Shown: positions 63,021 through 64,000 of the stretch, piece after piece
Layout: every line of letters starts with the position of its first letter
Position numbering within the stretch: the stretch's first letter is position 1
Assembly (NCBI RefSeq): GCF_000702505.1
Contig: NZ_JNIM01000001.1
Span: 2,604,001-2,668,000 of the forward strand
Source: Thermogemmatispora carboxidivorans
GTDB lineage: Bacteria; Chloroflexota; Ktedonobacteria; Ktedonobacterales; Ktedonobacteraceae
DNA: 64,000 nt
Direction of reading: 5' to 3'
Notes under the pieces: generated by a model
What the model was told of the DNA's origin: nothing
The model's input: the letters and a program-made list of their open reading frames with translations, nothing else
Databases searched by the model: none
Translations under genes and position numbers: made by a program

Positions 63021-64000
63021 TCAGGATCGCGACCAAGACGAAGCGGGGGCCGCAGTGGACTGGCGTATCACCAGGGAAGGCGGGACCAGACGCAGCGGGG
63101 CCGTCACTCCCTGGCCCTGGGCCGTGCCATCACTACGCCCATCAGCAGGCAGCGGCTCGCGTCCCTGCTCCTGGCTGGCTGCCTCAATCTGGGTCAGCAG
63201 CAGCTCCGTCGCCTCCTGAGCCAGGCGCGTCTTGGGAATGGCAATGGTTGTCAGGGGCGGACGCAGATGGGCAGAGACCACAATATCGTCGAGGCCGACG
63301 ATCGAGACATCCTCGGGGACACGCAGCCCGCGGTCAAGAACCAGCTCCATCGCCCCGAGGGCCATCCAATCGTTGGTCGCAAAGATCGCCGTTGGCGGCG
63401 CCAGCTCCTGCCCGGCACTCAGCAACTGGCGCGCCGCTGCATAGCCGCTTTCCAGCGAGGAGTCACCCAGGGCAATACGGTCCGGGGGTAGCTCCAGTCC
63501 AGCCTGCTGCAATGTCGTACGGAAACCTTCTAACCGCAGATGCTGCTGAGGTTCGTCGACAATGACAGCAATGCGCCGGTGCCCCAGCGCCAGCAAATGT
63601 TCGGCAGCCAGCTGTCCCGCCTGGAAGAAATCTACCGTCACCTGGGGGATGTCCGACGGCGACTCATTTTCTTGCCAGTCGCAGAGCACAATGGGCACCC
63701 CCTGACGGAAATAGTGCGTGATGTCGGCAATGTCCATGCTCGACCCCATGATGATGTAGCCATCAACCCAGCGGCTCATCAGCCGCTCCATCTGCTGCCT
63801 CCCCAGGGCAAAATCTCCGTGCGTGTTGCAGAAGAGGGTCTGGTAGTCCCGCTGGCGGAGAATGTTCTCAATGGCCTCCATAATCTCGGGATAGAAGGGG
63901 TTGGCAACGGTGGGCAGGATCAGGGCCACAGTAAAGGTTCGGTGCTGTGAGAGATTGCGCGCCAACAGATTGGGCCGATACCCTAGCTCGCGGGCATAGT
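63021..64000 (-). CDS. LacI family transcriptional regulator (5' end beyond the window)
   Basis: Partial gene, at least 326 residues, whose N-terminus lies past position 64000. The last part of the helix-turn-helix/hinge ([16 protein letters not shown]) can be read on the minus strand at the edge. The sugar-binding domain follows ([27 protein letters not shown] in pieces, then [15 protein letters not shown]). It probably represses the adjacent beta-galactosidase gene in response to a galactoside; this is inference from position. The C-terminus carries a Gln/Ser/Arg-rich tail beyond the usual LacI end. Confidence 0.9.
   Translation of the reverse strand, partial: YARELGYRPNLLARNLSQHRTFTVALILPTVANPFYPEIMEAIENILRQRDYQTLFCNTHGDFALGRQQMERLMSRWVDGYIIMGSSMDIADITHYFRQGVPIVLCDWQENESPSDIPQVTVDFFQAGQLAAEHLLALGHRRIAVIVDEPQQHLRLEGFRTTLQQAGLELPPDRIALGDSSLESGYAAARQLLSAGQELAPPTAIFATNDWMALGAMELVLDRGLRVPEDVSIVGLDDIVVSAHLRPPLTTIAIPKTRLAQEATELLLTQIEAASQEQGREPLPADGRSDGTAQGQGVTAPLRLVPPSLVIRQSTAAPASSWSRS

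Overview
The window is a GC-rich bacterial chromosome segment of 64 kb. It has short intergenic gaps, many GTG and TTG starts backed by strong Shine-Dalgarno sequences, and a mixed gene set: an F420-type luciferase-like oxidoreductase, zinc-ribbon proteins with long Pro/Ala/Glu linkers, a dynamin-like GTPase, an H-NOX protein, a Roadblock protein and a selenocysteine tRNA. This suggests a Chloroflexota genome, most likely class Ktedonobacteria (Thermogemmatispora-like). That placement is inference from gene content; no rRNA is present to confirm it. I see no phage, insertion sequence, CRISPR array or rRNA operon.

Region by region. 0.1-3 kb: MsrA, an HtrA-like protease and an LLM-class oxidoreductase. 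3.2-9 kb: a sugar ABC importer (ATPase, permease, lipoprotein binding protein) beside a FadR-type GntR repressor with its own operator and a divergent enolase-superfamily sugar-acid dehydratase, forming a sugar or sugar-acid uptake and catabolism unit. 9-13.4 kb: a ZIP metal transporter, a single-domain response regulator, a small membrane protein, an Asp-box beta-propeller lipoprotein and a zinc-ribbon protein. 13.4-17.9 kb: three PLP enzymes in a row. 18.2-20.5 kb: a glutaredoxin, then an ECF sigma factor overlapping a gene for an Ogt methyltransferase fused to a C-terminal Ada zinc domain. 20.5-22.6 kb: a geranylgeranyl-reductase-family flavoprotein and a PIG-L deacetylase. 22.9-28.6 kb: a zinc-ribbon/acidic-linker/dynamin-like GTPase, an H-NOX haem sensor with a C-terminal winged-helix-like tail, a DinB-like protein and a PRC-barrel-like small protein. 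28.9-37.5 kb: a primary-type sigma factor, a five-zinc-ribbon protein, an M16 protease, a 1046-residue TPR protein with repeated WLxxL motifs, a Roadblock protein and Ndk. 37.9-42.1 kb: a Cys-rich small protein, a CPBP protease, a phenylacetate-CoA-ligase-like enzyme and a HAD phosphatase behind a terminator-bearing leader. 42.2 kb: tRNA-Sec. 42.5-52.6 kb: a YfhO-like membrane protein, SDR, MFS, thioesterase, lipoprotein, PhoU-like protein, peroxiredoxin, amidohydrolase and TMEM175-like channel. 52.9-57.4 kb: the nadBCA operon with paired operators, and YjbQ. 57.5-64 kb: a GH18-like protein, a TetR/DoxX pair with matching palindromes, a GH35 beta-galactosidase and a LacI regulator cut by the right edge.

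The most unusual units are the sigma factor plus Ogt-Ada fusion, which is a plausible DNA-alkylation-responsive sigma switch, and the H-NOX protein with a putative DNA-binding tail, a plausible one-component NO sensor. The zinc-ribbon dynamin-like GTPase and the TPR-WLxxL/Roadblock/Ndk neighbourhood come next. All four are predictions from sequence alone.
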